From assembly GCA_030141605.1 (NCBI GenBank), contig JAQGDQ010000146.1, positions 131,933 through 195,932 of the forward strand: DNA of 64,000 nt, read 5' to 3'. The DNA is from Tubiluchus corallicola. Lineage: Eukaryota > Priapulida > Priapulimorpha > Priapulimorphida > Tubiluchidae. This document shows positions 42,946-57,900 of the stretch, piece after piece. How positions within the stretch are numbered: the stretch's first letter is position 1; each line of letters starts with the position of its first letter. The position numbers and the translations under genes are program-made. The notes under the pieces were generated by a model. It ran no database searches. It had not been told where the DNA came from and was given only the letters and a program-made list of their open reading frames with translations.

Positions 42946-45900
42946 GTAAGTTACTCTTTTCTTATTTAATTTACTGGTTAGTTTCAAGAGTTTTAACGAT
43001 TATCTTAGGTTGTTTAGCAGAACAGTCTTTGCTTTGTTTAGGTATGAAGATTTAAACATGAAAGGTAATTAAAACATAAAAGTAAAATACAAGAAAGAAA
43101 TGAAATAATAATATTTTTATAAACTTTTTAGACAAATATCTAATTTGTTGCTGGGCGCATCTATGTTTTGTGCAGGACCTGGCCATTTTTTATACAAAAG
43201 TAATATTTCACAGTAAGTCCACTGCCTGCATGAATAGGTTAAAAGTCAAGTTCATTGTGATTTCTTTGTGTAGAGATTATTATTATTATTATTATTAAAA
43301 ATATTTATTGAAAATTATACAATAAGCCCTTTATTTGCAGGGCACAAAAGTACAAAAGTGTTAAATAAGTCTTTACACTATGTACATTAAATAAATTTCT
43401 TACTAAACAAGCTGACAATTTTGCATTACGATTTACTTATTCTAAATATATATCCAATATTTATAATCAATGTATAATCAATTTACTATAAGATCATTTT
43501 GAGTTAGTTCTTTTACAATATCTATATACATTTTAATTACATTAGTGTCTCTCTTTCTGTAAATATTTCGAATGTCATTATTTTCTAAGCTGCGCTCGAG
43601 ATTCACTCTTGTATCTTGTCTAACAAATGGTAACGGACAATGAAAAATTAAATGTTCTGGTGTTTGACTGCCCAAACCGCAAACACACAGATCCGAATCA
43701 GTTATACCTATCCTGTATTTAAATGATTTGCAACCTCTTCCAAGTAGTAGTGTTGATTGCCACAACCTGTGTGACGAGTTCCCAGATCTCTTCAAAGAAG
43801 AATTGGGGTGTCTTAAGGACTTCGAACTGGAAGTGAAGTTCAAGTCTGACGCGAAGCCGGTTTTTCACAAGGTGCGACCGGTTCCATTCGCTCTTCGAGA
43901 CGACCTGGCCAAAGGTTACGAAGAAGGCATCGCCAAAGGTGTCTGGAAGCCAGCCCAGTTCAACGAATACGGAACGCCAGTGGTACCGATTCGTAAAGCT
44001 TACACTCCGGGCACTTAGAAGCCCAAATTTCGGATCTGTGGTGACTACGCAGTCGGCATCAACGATCAGCTAAAGGACCACCGTCATCCGATGCCACTCC
44101 CAGAGGAACTGATGCAGAAGCTGGGAGGCGGATACGGCTACACGAAGATCAACCTTGCTGATGCCTACAACCAGATTAAGCTGGCACCCAAGAGTCAACG
44201 CAGGCTCTCAGTACCCACTGTGTGTACTCCTGCAGCAACGACTTCCTTTCGGAATCAAGTCAGTGCCTGGTTACTTTCAGGAAATCATGGAGAACCTGAC
44301 CAGTGATCTGCCTGGAGTTGCCGTCTTCCAAGACGATATGCTCGTCAACGGACAAGACGCAAATGATCATCTGAGCAACCTGAGATGCTTGCTCACTCGT
44401 CTGAACGACAAAGGACTTAGGTATCGTTGTAAAAAGTGCTTGTTTGCACAACCAAGTACTGAATATCTTGGACACACCTTATAGGCCGATGGAGTCGCAA
44501 AAGGATCCAAGGTCGAGGCAGTCTTGAAGATGCCACCTCCTACAGACGTCTCTTGAAGTCTTTCTTGTGTTCGGTTCAGTTCTACGGGAACTTCATCCCA
44601 AACCTGGCTACTAAGGCAGAGCATTCACCCTACGTCTTCCACGTCCACTAGAGCCACTCTAGATCTGCTGGAAGAGGACTAAGCTCACTTTGGATTACCT
44701 CACACGCTGGTCACAGACAATGCATCAACCATCATGTCTGAAAACTTCCAGAGCTGGTGCAGAGAACGTGGGATCACACATCTCACAGGAGCACCAAACC
44801 ATTCAGCTACCAACGGAGCAGCAGAACGATTGGTGCAGACATTTAGGCAAGCACTCAGAAAGTCTTCTCTGCCCCCGAAGCAAGCTCTTCAAGAGTTTCT
44901 GATGCAGAACCGGAGAACACCGACATCCTGTGGATTCTCTCTGAGTGAACTCTTGATGTCTTGGCAGATACGGACAAGGATCGACTCCTTGCTACCGTCG
45001 TCAGCACACACCGCTCATTGCAAGCAATCCAAGGAGTCATTTCGTTCGACTCCAGACTCGGGAGGTGTGGCCAAGGTCACCAAGCAATACAAGGCTGGAG
45101 AGCCTGTCTATGCACTGTACTATGGACCTCATTGAGACGGACATCCCCGATGGGTACCAGCGGTCATCAAGAAAGCTTTGGTTACTCCCTGCTTCAACGT
45201 CAAGATCTTTCCTCGTGATCCAGTGTGGAGACGACACTGGGAACAGCTACGTCCACGCTATGCTTCTGTAGAGGACTACGAACCTGGTGATGAGACGGAC
45301 TTTACTTCTGAACTTCCACCTGATCATCCAATGGATATCCTGGAAGAACTGCCAGAAACCCTGAAGCAGACCGGAGCACCTGAGCCCATGTCCGATACCA
45401 AGCCGCATGTGCCTGAGTATGGACCGGACAACCCCAGACGATCCAGGAGGACACCCAAGCCGAGAGAGAGACTTTGTTGCTGATGCTTTGGAGACAGCAT
45501 CAATTTCGGTGGGGAAGTGTTGTGGAGATCGCTGACGTCAAGCAGAATTGCACAGATCATCGCAGAATGTTCCGTCGGGATGATCGCCTTAGCGTCTGGT
45601 TTGTTCTCGAACATTTGTTCGAGAAGTTTCTCCAGCACGCTATATAAGGCGAAGCAGGCTGCCGACACGGGATCGCACATTGCTCACAGATCTAACACGA
45701 ACTTATACTTACTCTTTTATAATTACTTAAACGTTTTCCAGATTTTCACGTTTATGTAATTATTTCAAAGTTCCTTCATCTTTGTGTTCTAGAATTCTCG
45801 CTCAATAAAGTAATAATATTTAACGGTGTGTTTTCTGGTTTACTCTACGAGCCTTCCGAGAGAAACAAAACACAACACATTACGGGCAATTTCTACACCT

Positions 45901-48900
45901 TTTGTAATCTTTAAAAAGAATTTAGCTTTTGTTATGTGATTAGCCAAAAAATGATTCAAGTATTGGCCCACATTACGCAGCTGCTCAGTAAGTTGAATTT
46001 CACACCTAACTACATCATCCTCTGGTTTATCTAATGCTTTCATTAAAAATTTGCTGACAATAGACGAGAACTGTATATCGATTGGGGGTAGACCACATAT
46101 TAATTCTACTTCAGTTTTAGGCGGATTGTATTTAACACCAACGGCTGTTTTGAGTATATCATATATAAGGTCGTCGAAAGCCTGCCTTTTTGAATCTAGG
46201 ATTTATCGGCATACAATAACGTTGGCAAAACAGTGATTTTAGCTAAAGCAACGATCGTGGCCATCTTTATTCATTTATATTTAAAACAGAATTTTTTGAT
46301 TTTATGCCATTTATTTCAGGCTTTCTGTCTCGTAGTAGTTACGTGCGCCTCAAATTTAAGTTCATTATCAACATTTACTCCTAATACCTTAGTTCTATTC
46401 ACATATTTAATTGGTTCATTTCCAAACATTAGATTGGGGGGGGGGGGTTGGCAGCATTTTAACTTCAATGAGTTTTTGCACATTATGGCTTCTGTTTTAT
46501 TCTCGGCGCACTTAATATTCATACGCCACATGTTACACCACTTAAACAAATTATCACTATCACCTTGGGGTAACCCTATCTGACAAGAGTATTTGTTCTA
46601 TTCACATATTTAATTGGTTCATTTCCAAACGTTAGATTTGGGGGGTTTGGCTCGCATTTTAACTTCAATGAGTTTTTACACATAATGACTTCCGTTTTAT
46701 TCTCGGCTCAGTTAATATTCATACGCCACATGTTACACCACTTAAACAAATTATCGCACTATCACCTTAGGGTAACCCTATCTGACAAGAGTATTTGTTC
46801 GACAGGTGATTATTAACTTTTAAACAAATTTTGCAGTCTCTTAGAAATGCTACCATGAGGTCCAAGATGTTGCCCCGTAAGCCTTTGTCATACAACTTCC
46901 AGATTAAACCGTCTAACCACAGACTGTCGAATGTTTTTTTAAAGTCGCAAAACACTGCAATGCAGCCTCGATTAGTTTACTTTGTAATTTTGAAAGTAGT
47001 CTCGTCAGATATCGGGTTGTACTACGCTTATGACGCTTGTAGACTAGTGTTATCTTGCAGCATTACGAGAAGTTCATAAGCTGTGACAATTCTAGAAAAT
47101 CTCCCGTCAGTAGCGCACCGAAAATCTCACTACTTTTCCAGAAAAAAGGGGAAAGCATAAGAAGAAGGGAAACGAAAAAATGTTTTTAAATTAGCTTCAG
47201 TACAGGTTTAATTAAAATGAATTAAACTGTTTAGAATGCAGTTAAAATGCGCGGTACACGGGGGTTTAAAAAAGACAAACATACGTGCTTTGATTGTTTT
47301 CTACACGTTTCGGCATCCTGTAAGACAGAATCCAGCACTGAGTGGCAGGGCCTGTTTAATGTATATGTATAATCTTTATTATCAATCAGTGATAGTTACT
47401 AAAAGCTTACACTGCTAAAGGCAAATGCGTCAGTGCAATCTAAACTACTGTGCAGTAATGGAAAGTAACGACGAATAAAATCAAACATATTTACAACTAT
47501 GCACAAGAAATGAAAAAAAAAACTATGATTTAATTAATATGGCCGTGGATATAGGAATTCTGAATTAGTGTGTATGTTGTCGTACTGGTGTGATGGTATT
47601 TCATATCTGGTGAATATTAATGATTTTAATTTTGTTTTAAATGCTGATAGGGACTTGATTTGTTTAACCTGTAATGGTAAAGAATTAATGTAGATAGTTT
47701 TGGCGAGCTCCACCGGAACATTGCTAGTCATCAAGGACAATGCTCTAAATAGAAATAATACTGAACTGGCAGAGGCATGTGTTCAAATGTGTATACATGT
47801 TCTTTAACCAGATATATAGCTTCAACTGGTAACATCTCCAGAACCAATTATCCTAACAGTCATCAATTCATTAACTTGCCAGGGCCGTAATTGCTTATCA
47901 TCACAGTCTATAAGCACCCAGACGCACCATTTCCGCTCAGCTTATCACCTCGCCAATTTGTGTAAAGGATTAATTAATATTGACACTGCAGTACGCAGGA
48001 TAAAAACTGATGTTTTCTTGCACATTTTTTTGTTTCCAGTTCTTACGTACTTGTGGGACCTCAAGTTATACGCCCTGGTATGACGTACAAAACTGCTGTG
48101 ACAATATTGGATACCGTAACGCAAAACGTGACAGTGACAGTCAGTATATACAAAAGGGTACACAAGCCATCGCGTAACTTGTTCAACCTAAAGAAGGCAA
48201 GATGGGACAAGGCATCGCGTAAGTTGTTCAATAAATTAAGTGCTGAAATGTTGGCAATATGAAATTTAAAAATTTCATGATAAATTTCAGTCAATTCACT
48301 TTGCGTAAGCCCATTTTCGCTCGTATCTCGATAGTAACAGTTATAATACTTAACTAATGGTCACTGCTAACACTTCCTGAGTCTAAACATTGAAAGCCGC
48401 TGCCCAAACAAAGTCGTAATTAGTATAAACAAAGACTTTGACTTTTTATATTAATAGCTTGGCAGTGTTATTTTTATTAGAGAAATTAATAATTCGGTAC
48501 CCACAAATAAACATCTTAGAAATTTTAGAGATTTAAAAATTGGGAATTATGATGCTATTAATTTCTTTCATAAACATTAGTTTACGTTGTTCCATTTAAT
48601 TTAGGTATACAATAATACTTTGAAAACTAGAAACATCCATTTTCGAATTTGGTCAATACAATAAATTTTCATTATTGCTATGTTTAGAAGTCATAGAGTT
48701 GCCAAATCTTAGAGTTGCTTCAGAAACAGTTGAAGTTGCTCCTGGAATTCCCGGAAGTGTTTCGTTACAGGTATGCTCGCTAGAGTGTAGGGTGTGTAGT
48801 ACATGATATATACGTATTAATTGCTGGAGTACGTAGTTTATACTTTGTAAAGATGATTGCTTTAATTGACTAATTAAACTGTATGCAGAAAATCACCCTA

Positions 48901-51900
48901 CTTAAATTGAGAAGTGTGGCTTAGGCAAATGCTCTTCTGGCTAATTTGTAAAACGAAGAGACAAGTTATACCTACAACTCTCTTGATTTGATTGTCGTGC
49001 CCAATTATTTCAATTTGAACTTTGGTTTATTATTCTCGTTGAAAATTAGCTATTCAAACGGAATAATGTTGATTCTTAAATTAGGACCACTCGTTTAGAA
49101 TAACTTGCAATATCATAATTTTAGTAACTTGTTTTTCAGGCAGATAATGCAGCCAAAGTCAATTGTAGTAAACATAACATTGTAATCGCGCTTAAAGATG
49201 CACAAAATATGCTTAAACGGCCCGTAAAAACGCTCGCGTTATTTCTACGCTGTTCAATTATGTAAATTATGTTAATTAAATTTAATAAGTAGCACTTGCA
49301 TTTGATATACCGTCATTTTTATTTTAGCTTCCAAATGAGTTGTCACCGGGCAGTTATTTATTAGAAGTGGAAGGAAGGGGAACAGTTTCAGTAGGCGAAG
49401 GATTTGGCTTTCATAATACAACCGATTTAGATTACAATTCGAAGGGAAGGTCCGTTTTCATACAGACAGACAAAGCAACTTACAAGCCGTCTGATAAAGG
49501 TACGTTCAAAAATTAACACACGATGTACTTATTTCTTAGTAATGGATGATTTACAATTGAAAGAACTGCGAACCAGAAGTTTTATACTAAATTTGGCCAA
49601 GAAGCTGAATAGAATGGCGAATGAATATAGTCTACATTCTTGCCATTCAGCAGTTTATGATTTTACAGAGTCCCAGGGAGGTACTTTTACTTCCCTGGAG
49701 AGTTATTTTGGGAATTGTTTCTGTGCTGTTGAAAGGTGAAAGTGCTCACCTTTCCGCTCTTGCAGCAGCTGGTATTCCAGTGAGCAAAAGATCATTAATT
49801 TTCCTAGGACAGTGAGTTCCCATAAGCAGAATTAGATACACCGGCTTAATGCCCTAAAGAGATCTTATACCCCACCCTATCCGAAAAAACTGCTTTATAT
49901 ACCAATAAAAGGTTAAACAAAAACTTTGTACTAAACAGTAGATCTCGAGATCATAATAAAGGCTTATATCCCTTGTGAAAAAGATGCAATACGCAAGATG
50001 TGTTATTATTGAGAATAATTTAGGTTAGCATAAGAGTTTTCGGAAATGTACCGATTGTGTACCTGTATTGTAGACGGCGTAATTCAATACATAGTTTGTT
50101 GGACCCGGTAAAATGGCAAGATGTGACAAGATAACAATGACACTGTAATATGGTCCTGTGTCCTAGTCGCTGTAATATCTATTTTTACCCACATCTACAA
50201 ATTTTGGGGCATCTATAAAAGGAAACCAGTGGGTCCCTATTGTTCAAACTTTTTGAATAGTGATTTAGCATTCTAAATGGATAGTGTAAACCAATTGCTC
50301 ATTTTCTTCTGTCAAAATCCTTTTTTATTTCAAGCTCCCTAGCACTCCCCTGTGTACGTCCCTAGGCTATTATTTACAATAGCTAGAAATACATAATTTA
50401 GGCTTATATGCGGCTATAGGGCTTTAGAAATTTCTCTAAGAGAACTTTGTTAGAAGAAACTATCTACATAAGTGGATATATTTTTTAAATTGTTTGTAAC
50501 TTAGTGGTAAATAGTAATTAGCCATTATTCGTTTTCTATGGTGTTTATTGCATTCTCAATACAACTACAGTTATTCTATAAACATTTTGATTAAATTTGC
50601 AGTTCAGTTTAGAGCTATTACTGTTAACCCTTTCCTAAGACCATACAAAGGGACACCAGATGTTGACATTAAAGATCCAAATGGAAATAAAATGGCGGAG
50701 TGGAACGGTTTAACTACAGTGAATGGTAGGCATGCTCGCTCAATAAGACAAATTATTTTTTCTGCATTATGACAGAGGCAGCTTAGCCATTAGCTATGTG
50801 TACACCTACCCCCTCACCAAGACATTTCAATATGTCGTACCTGAGGTATATGCCCGTTTTGTCAGTTTTTATTCATATTTTATTATCCCGGCTTGGTGTA
50901 GCTTAACTTTGCAGCCGAGCTATTCAGCCATTTTCCCTTTTTCATTCAAGTTACAAGTGAAAAAACTTCATAAATCAGTTTGGTTGTACATTTGGCAAAA
51001 GCTGGATCGGATATCAGATGGTCTGGGGGCAATACGGATTCGGGCAATCACCAAAGTTTTCGAGCACCAGCGAAATGATGAAAAACGTATTTCGTAAAAG
51101 GAAATCTCGAAATATCTCCACGACGTCAAATGAAGTGCCTGAAATTTGGGTATTTTTTGATCTTGGGCCTCAATTGATCAATTCTCGACTCAAAGTTGGC
51201 ATGCGCTTTATTTTTCGGGTTGGCGCTGTATTTTTCGAGCAAAAACAGCTCAGCCCTCCTTCAAAAAATAGGCCCGTACGCCCATCCTAGCAGTAATGAG
51301 TCAAACTTTAATGATAAACCGTACCGTAACAGTAAAAAACATGAAATTATCGTTCTTTAAATTTTCCTGTTGTGTTCAGGTGTTGCAACGTTGGATTTCA
51401 CGTTAAGTGATCAGCCTGTTTTCGGCACGTGGAAAATCACTGTTAACTCTGATGTAAGTGTTTTACTAGTTCTTCTTAAAATAGCTCTTTCATCACTCAC
51501 ACAGTTAGAATGGAAGTCATATATTGAATCATATATGGAAGACATTGTCTAGTCTGCTGACAACAAAATTGTCTATTTACTAACATGAATAGTATAAAAT
51601 AAACTCTTTTTGTTTCGCAAATGCAGGGAGAGGAAGCCTCAAAGGACTTTGAAGTCGAAGAATATGGTAAGTTTTTTGCCTCCCAAAAATTTTACGAACT
51701 CCCAGCATAAATAACTTTTGTGTTTTGCTCGTTTTGTGGTAATGTTTAATCAACGAAGTCAAATAACCGAATCCTAAAAATTAACAATAACTTTCAATAA
51801 TGAGTACAATCCATCAAAATAATGACTTTGGTGTTTTAGATCTTATCGAATGAACCGTAAGTAAACCGATCAATTTGGCTGAAATGTTGCTAGTTTAATC

Positions 51901-54900
51901 AGAATTGGGTGAAAAATCAATAAGTATAATTTATTCTTTTTTCAGTTCTACCACGATTTGAAGTTAAAGTTGATCTTCCGTTGTTCTTAGTCGGAGACAG
52001 TGTTGAACTTTCTGGTGTTGTCAGAGCAAAGTAAGCAGCTGGCTTATCTTATGCAATAACAACAAAATTCTATTTGCTTCAAACACTTGTAATTTAATAA
52101 TGATGAAGTAGGATCGGCATTCTTTAAATATGAAAATTATTTAGCGAAAAGTAGTAGTAAAGAGGATCCTTGCAGTAAAGAGGACCTGTTAAACTATGTT
52201 AAAAGCATTAGATTATGATAGATGATTATGTTGATGAATGCTGGCATAAGGCCAATTAAGGAGTGTTGTCACGTGAGTAAGTGATTCAGAACCGAAGCGT
52301 AGGCGTCGATATATAAGTCTTGCGATGCACCAAGCTCAGGGGATTGAGTCTGGGAGCTTAAGGACAGCAAGCTAGATCAGGGGGCTTGGCATTACTATCT
52401 GTTATACTTATTGTGTTTGATGTTTAATAAACATGTAGTTTCATAATCAGACTCTTCATAGTTTTGCCATCTATAAAACAGCAATACCCAGGTATACACA
52501 ACCAATACAACGAATTATTTTTACTCTTCCGATCAAACATGGAAATTTTAACAGTGAAAATGAATTGATTGCATTTCAGTGTAAACAGCACTTAGTTTTT
52601 AACTTTTTTCAGATATACCCACGGTGGTTCAGTAAAAGGTAAAGCCGTGGTTTCTCTTTTAGGTGGTCGGAGAAAAATCCTCACAAAAACTATCCAGGTA
52701 AAAATTTAATATTTACACCTATCAACAATAAAGAAAACCAAAGTGTCTAAATGTTGAGCATAGTATACCTCATTTTCTTTGTAAGAGATTTTTGTATTCA
52801 CACTAACACTTGTTGTAACCAGTTACGAATTTTCAGATTGACGGAGAAGCCACCTTTACTTTTAAAGTCCTGTCAGTTATTGGAGATGGTAGAAGAGTAA
52901 AAATAGAAGCCACTGTGACCGAGGAGGCAACTGGTGTTGAGCTGACAGGTGAAGCTTACGTCAACAAGTACCAGCATCCAGTGAAAATGACGTTTCAAGG
53001 ACCTGATTACTACAAGCCTGGGCTACCTTATTTTGCTGTAGTATGCATAACTTTCGAAACCGATTTCTCTGCTTCAGTACTTATTACTTCGATACGCTTT
53101 ATGCTTGTTATCAAGACAGATTGCAAAAACTATAATTATTCTTAATTTCCTACAGAATAAAGGAATTTGTTTTGTAGATAACGTTTGAACGTCAAGATGG
53201 GTCGCTGCTGTCGGTTTCAGATGCTCAAGAAGTAGAACTCACTTATAGATGGGATGAAAAAAATCCAGATCCTAATCCAGATTTGCCTAAATGGGGTGAA
53301 AAAAATCCAGATCGTAATCCAAATTGGCCAAGGTAGAATTAGAATTAAAGATAAACACCTATTATGTATAAAAGTTACTGCTATGGGCCTGCAGCTTACT
53401 GTTTATATTGTTACCCGCGGCCATCGTGACACTGTCTATAGCACTTCCACATAGCAGGCTGATATACAGGACACAAAGAACTCCGTTTCTCTCTATTTAT
53501 TAGCCAGAACCGAAATCTTCTTTTCATTTACAATAGCATATCCGTGGACAATGCCCACGCTACAACATTAAACTTACTTTCTTTGTTGCAACTTTTTTCG
53601 TCCCTTAAAAAAACTTATTTTGCTTGTAATAGAAATTGTATACCCTATAGCTGTATCGCTGTTGTTGTTACTTTGCACTCTTCAAGAAACAGGGTTTGAG
53701 CTTACAATTTCAGTGGTTGAAATAAATAAAAAAGTTGGAGCACTTAATCAGTTAAATTGTTCAAGCTTTTGTGAAAAGCCCTTTGTTGAAATGATGAATT
53801 TTACTGATTGCACTTGTATAAAATTTTCGCACGGCAGTCAACTTGTTTACAAAAATTTAAAGGGCAGCAATAATAAATAATATTTACAACTCCAGTAACG
53901 ATGTTGTTTTTTCCTTTATTATAGTTGGGATAGCAGTGTAGAAAAGAAAAGACAAAAAGGTATCAGAAAAGGTAGCACAAACGGTAGCAGAAATGGTAGC
54001 AGACAAAAAGATAGCAGACTTCCAAAAATTAAGATTGAAAATCACCCAATACGCAGACACACATTTCCAAAAAGTAAGACTGAAAATTACACAATACCAG
54101 CTGATGGACGTGTTGTGGTTCAAGTAGAAGTTCCTTTGTTGATTCATGGAAGTCTTAACTTTAACGTAAGTAATTTTAAAGAATCTGGGTTTAATTCTCT
54201 GAACAATTTTTAGCCATGTTCTGCACAGTATTGTAAATGAGAAAGTGACAGTCCCAAAAAATTGATTGTTACATTGCAATTTGCTTTTCCTTCATCTGAA
54301 GAACATATTAATTAAAGAATATGTGTAAGTTTAGCATAAGTAATAACATAGTGTATGTGTAATTGCTTAAGCGCACAAATTTAATCAAATAAACGAACTC
54401 GAAACCTATAAGAATCCAAACCTACCGTAATGTATGAAACGGAAGGTAAAAAGGTTTGCAGACAACGAGTATCAAAAAGAAAAAACATTCGCTAATGAGG
54501 CATTTGCAGCCAGACCATATGGTGAAACTAGTGAAATGGATGTACATGAAAAAGAGGAGTGAGTGTTTCGAAAATTTTCTGATGAAAAGCCAGAGAGAAA
54601 TTCTAGCCAAGAGCACCAAGGGGGGTGCAGCAGAAATTATAGAAATTTTGATTGCAGCCGAAGACCTACGACGTACAATGAGGCCATAAATTCAATCTCA
54701 AATGAAATCAACACAAGCTGTATGTAGGTAGTTAGGATTATTAAAGAACCGTATACTTTTACACTTTTTGCTACGTCTATTTCAATAAAATTTAAATTTA
54801 GAAAAAAAAACTAAACACTGCTTTGTAATTTTTAGGCCAAATATAATCAATCAACTGGCTACAGTTTTGCCTCGAAGAGTGCGTCGGAATATAAAGCTGG

Positions 54901-57900
54901 TGTGAAAGCTTTTGTTCAAGTTGGACTAAGGAGTGCAGATCTAGTGGTAAGTAGAGATTTCATTTGTGTTATCAAAATTGATAAAAATACTTGACTGTAT
55001 TTTTATCTTTTCCAAAACACGAGAAATGTAATTAGAAATGTTCTTTTCAACAGGCTGGAGACCAAGCCAATTTTCTTGTGGAATCAACAGATGTGATCGA
55101 CGGAGTATATTATCAGGTAGATTTTCAACTTTTTGCGCATTTCTTACTTTCTGATCACTTTCTGGAAACTATATAGCTAAAACGAAGGTTTTCCATAAAA
55201 AAATCTAAATAGTAGGTCTAAAACGAATCAACTAATGATACAAATAATGGAATAAATAAATGAAGTACTTAATTAGTAAGCAAGGAGGGCTCGCCCAGAA
55301 AATAAGCAGGTGCACTGTGAATTACGGGGTGAGAAAGGTGAAAACGTTAGTGAATGAGTGAATAATTCCTCATGAGTGAGAAATGAGTGATTGACAAATC
55401 AATCAACAAATTACCGAGTGAGTGAATAAACAAAAACAAATGAATAAAAGCATAACTGACTGACTGGCTGACTTACTGGCCAGCGAAATGAATGACAGAA
55501 TAATGAAATGAATGAGTAAATGAATAAATATATGAATAAATGAAGACAAAATGGAGAGCGAATGAATTTCTTTTTATGCTGTCTTTTTTCTTCTCTTATT
55601 ATGATTACCAGCCTCTGAAATTCTCTGTCTAAATCTGAGGAACTTCTTCTTGCCCATTTTCAAGTACAAACCCTTTTGTTAGGTTATATCACGTGGAAAC
55701 ATTGAAGACAATGGCTACGTACCAATGAAAAATAATGAACAAGAGTTCAATATTGAGATAAACGGTGCCATGACTCCTCGCTCAAGAATGCTTGTTTATT
55801 ACATACACAGAAGTGGAGAGGTGATAACTGATGCAACTAACTTTGAAGTTCAGGGTGGTTTTGACAACCAGGTTAGTTGAAAAGAATATTATTATTAATA
55901 CCAATTAGAAATATCACACTTAGCATCAGCACACTTGATACCATTTTTAATTCTTACCACTTCTCTTATCGTCATTTTCTTTGGCAGATGGTACAAGTGC
56001 TGCCATCTGTCAACCATCAGAAATGAAGATATAGTACTATAGGTAATAAATTAATATTCACGTTTATGAGTTAGTCCGTGTAATAGTTAAAGCAAAAAGA
56101 AAACATTCTTCATAAATAAAGCTGAACAAATTTGTCTTAAAATGTTGTATCACTTACATGAAGTCTTATTGCGTACAAAGTATGCATTAGCAGTAACGCT
56201 GAAAAACTTGTAAATTTAAATACCCGTAGGGACTGTTAAGCGCAGCCATTTTAACAGTAAGTAGTTTGAACAAGTTTAGATAACAGTGCACAAAGTTTGA
56301 AAAAATAATCAGTGCATATGTAGCACGTTCTTCCCAAACTAAGCAAAAGTTTAAATTACTTTATATTATAAGTATGAACAATTATGTGGTTTTGTTTTGG
56401 AATTAAGAATATTCTTTTCCAATTACATGGGTCTCAATAAACTAGTTTAATTTTACGTCGTGTTTTCTACGAGCCTTCTGAGAGAAACAAAACACAACAG
56501 TAATGTATGATGGCACTTATTTCGAAAAATAGGTGTTAAAATTATTAACAGCCATGCCATTGCCGGAAAATGTAATATATCCACTAAATGGATATTACAT
56601 TCTCCGCCTTTGCCCAGTCCACGGTCGAGATTGCAAATCAATGGCTGTCTTTTATTCGCAGGTTGCATTGCGGTTTAACAAAGCAACGGCTGAGCCAGGA
56701 GACAAAGTAAAATTGCACATCACCACAGCACCTGGGTCCCTTATTGGCATACTGGCAGTTGATCAGTCAGTTTTGTTACTACGTGGTGGAAATGACGTCA
56801 CAGCAGATTTGGTGAGTTTGTGATCATTTTTTGGAAATTCAAAAGACGATTTAGAAAAATTAGCCGAAACGAGTCTTCAGAATTGCTAGTTGTAAATGTT
56901 TATTGTTGTGGAGATCGCTGGCATCTATTAGAATTACATAGAACATTGAAGAGTGTTCCGTTGGAATAATTGTCTTACCGTGTGGAATTTTTTGGAACAA
57001 AACTTCTAGAAGCTTCTCGGGTATACTATATAAGGCAAAGCAGGCCACTGAGACGGGGACACATGCAGATTCACACGGACGCCAATTACACATTCTCTTG
57101 TATACTTACATTTTCAGATACACTCAAACGTTTTCCAAATTTTCACGTTTAGTGTAATCATTTCGCGTTCCTTCATACTTTTGTGTTGTAGAATTCTCGC
57201 TTAATAAACTAGGTTAATTTGATGAAGTGTTTTCTGGTTTTTTCTCTACGAGCCTACCACAGTTATACATGTAATATGCAGAAAAACGTTGACAAGCAGC
57301 AACGACACATATTAAAAATGCTATGTGTATAATCTACCATGGCAATGTAGTGAAGCTTTATATATGTGTATTGATATTCTTCTTAATTTGGTTAAAGTTT
57401 ATATAATTGAAGAAAAAGGCAATCCCTGTAGAAAACTCCACGTAAAAGCAGCTTTAACTTTGCACTTCGGTCTCTGATAACTTTGATATAAAATGTCTGT
57501 GTAAATCAGAGAAAAAGAGAGGAAACACGGACGTCTGTTGTAATCCTTTGCCTGGCCAAGTGAGACAAAGGCTGAAAAGTCTATTAACAGTTATCTTATG
57601 TCTAAGTTATCAGGTATGTCTACAGAAATGCATCTTTTGTAATTTGCTACACGTTCTAATAAGGATTAGATCTAATGTAGTAATTACTGGCAAAAACCCG
57701 TCGTCTTATAATAATTTCCTTTTTCGATTCAGGTTTTGGATGACATAAGAGGATATGGCTTTGACGACGATGATAGAGCGCCTTCGCCTCTTCTCCGTTT
57801 TAGACGTCGCCCCATACGTGTTGGGAGAAAGAAACACAGGTTTATCCTGAATCCGAGGCTCTGGTACAGCAGTTCTGACGCTTACGAGACATTCAGGGAG

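Noticed and set aside
43728-45483. Intact gypsy polyprotein gene
   Set aside because: Stops, frameshifts and a large deletion between reverse transcriptase and integrase; I treat it as a dead copy.
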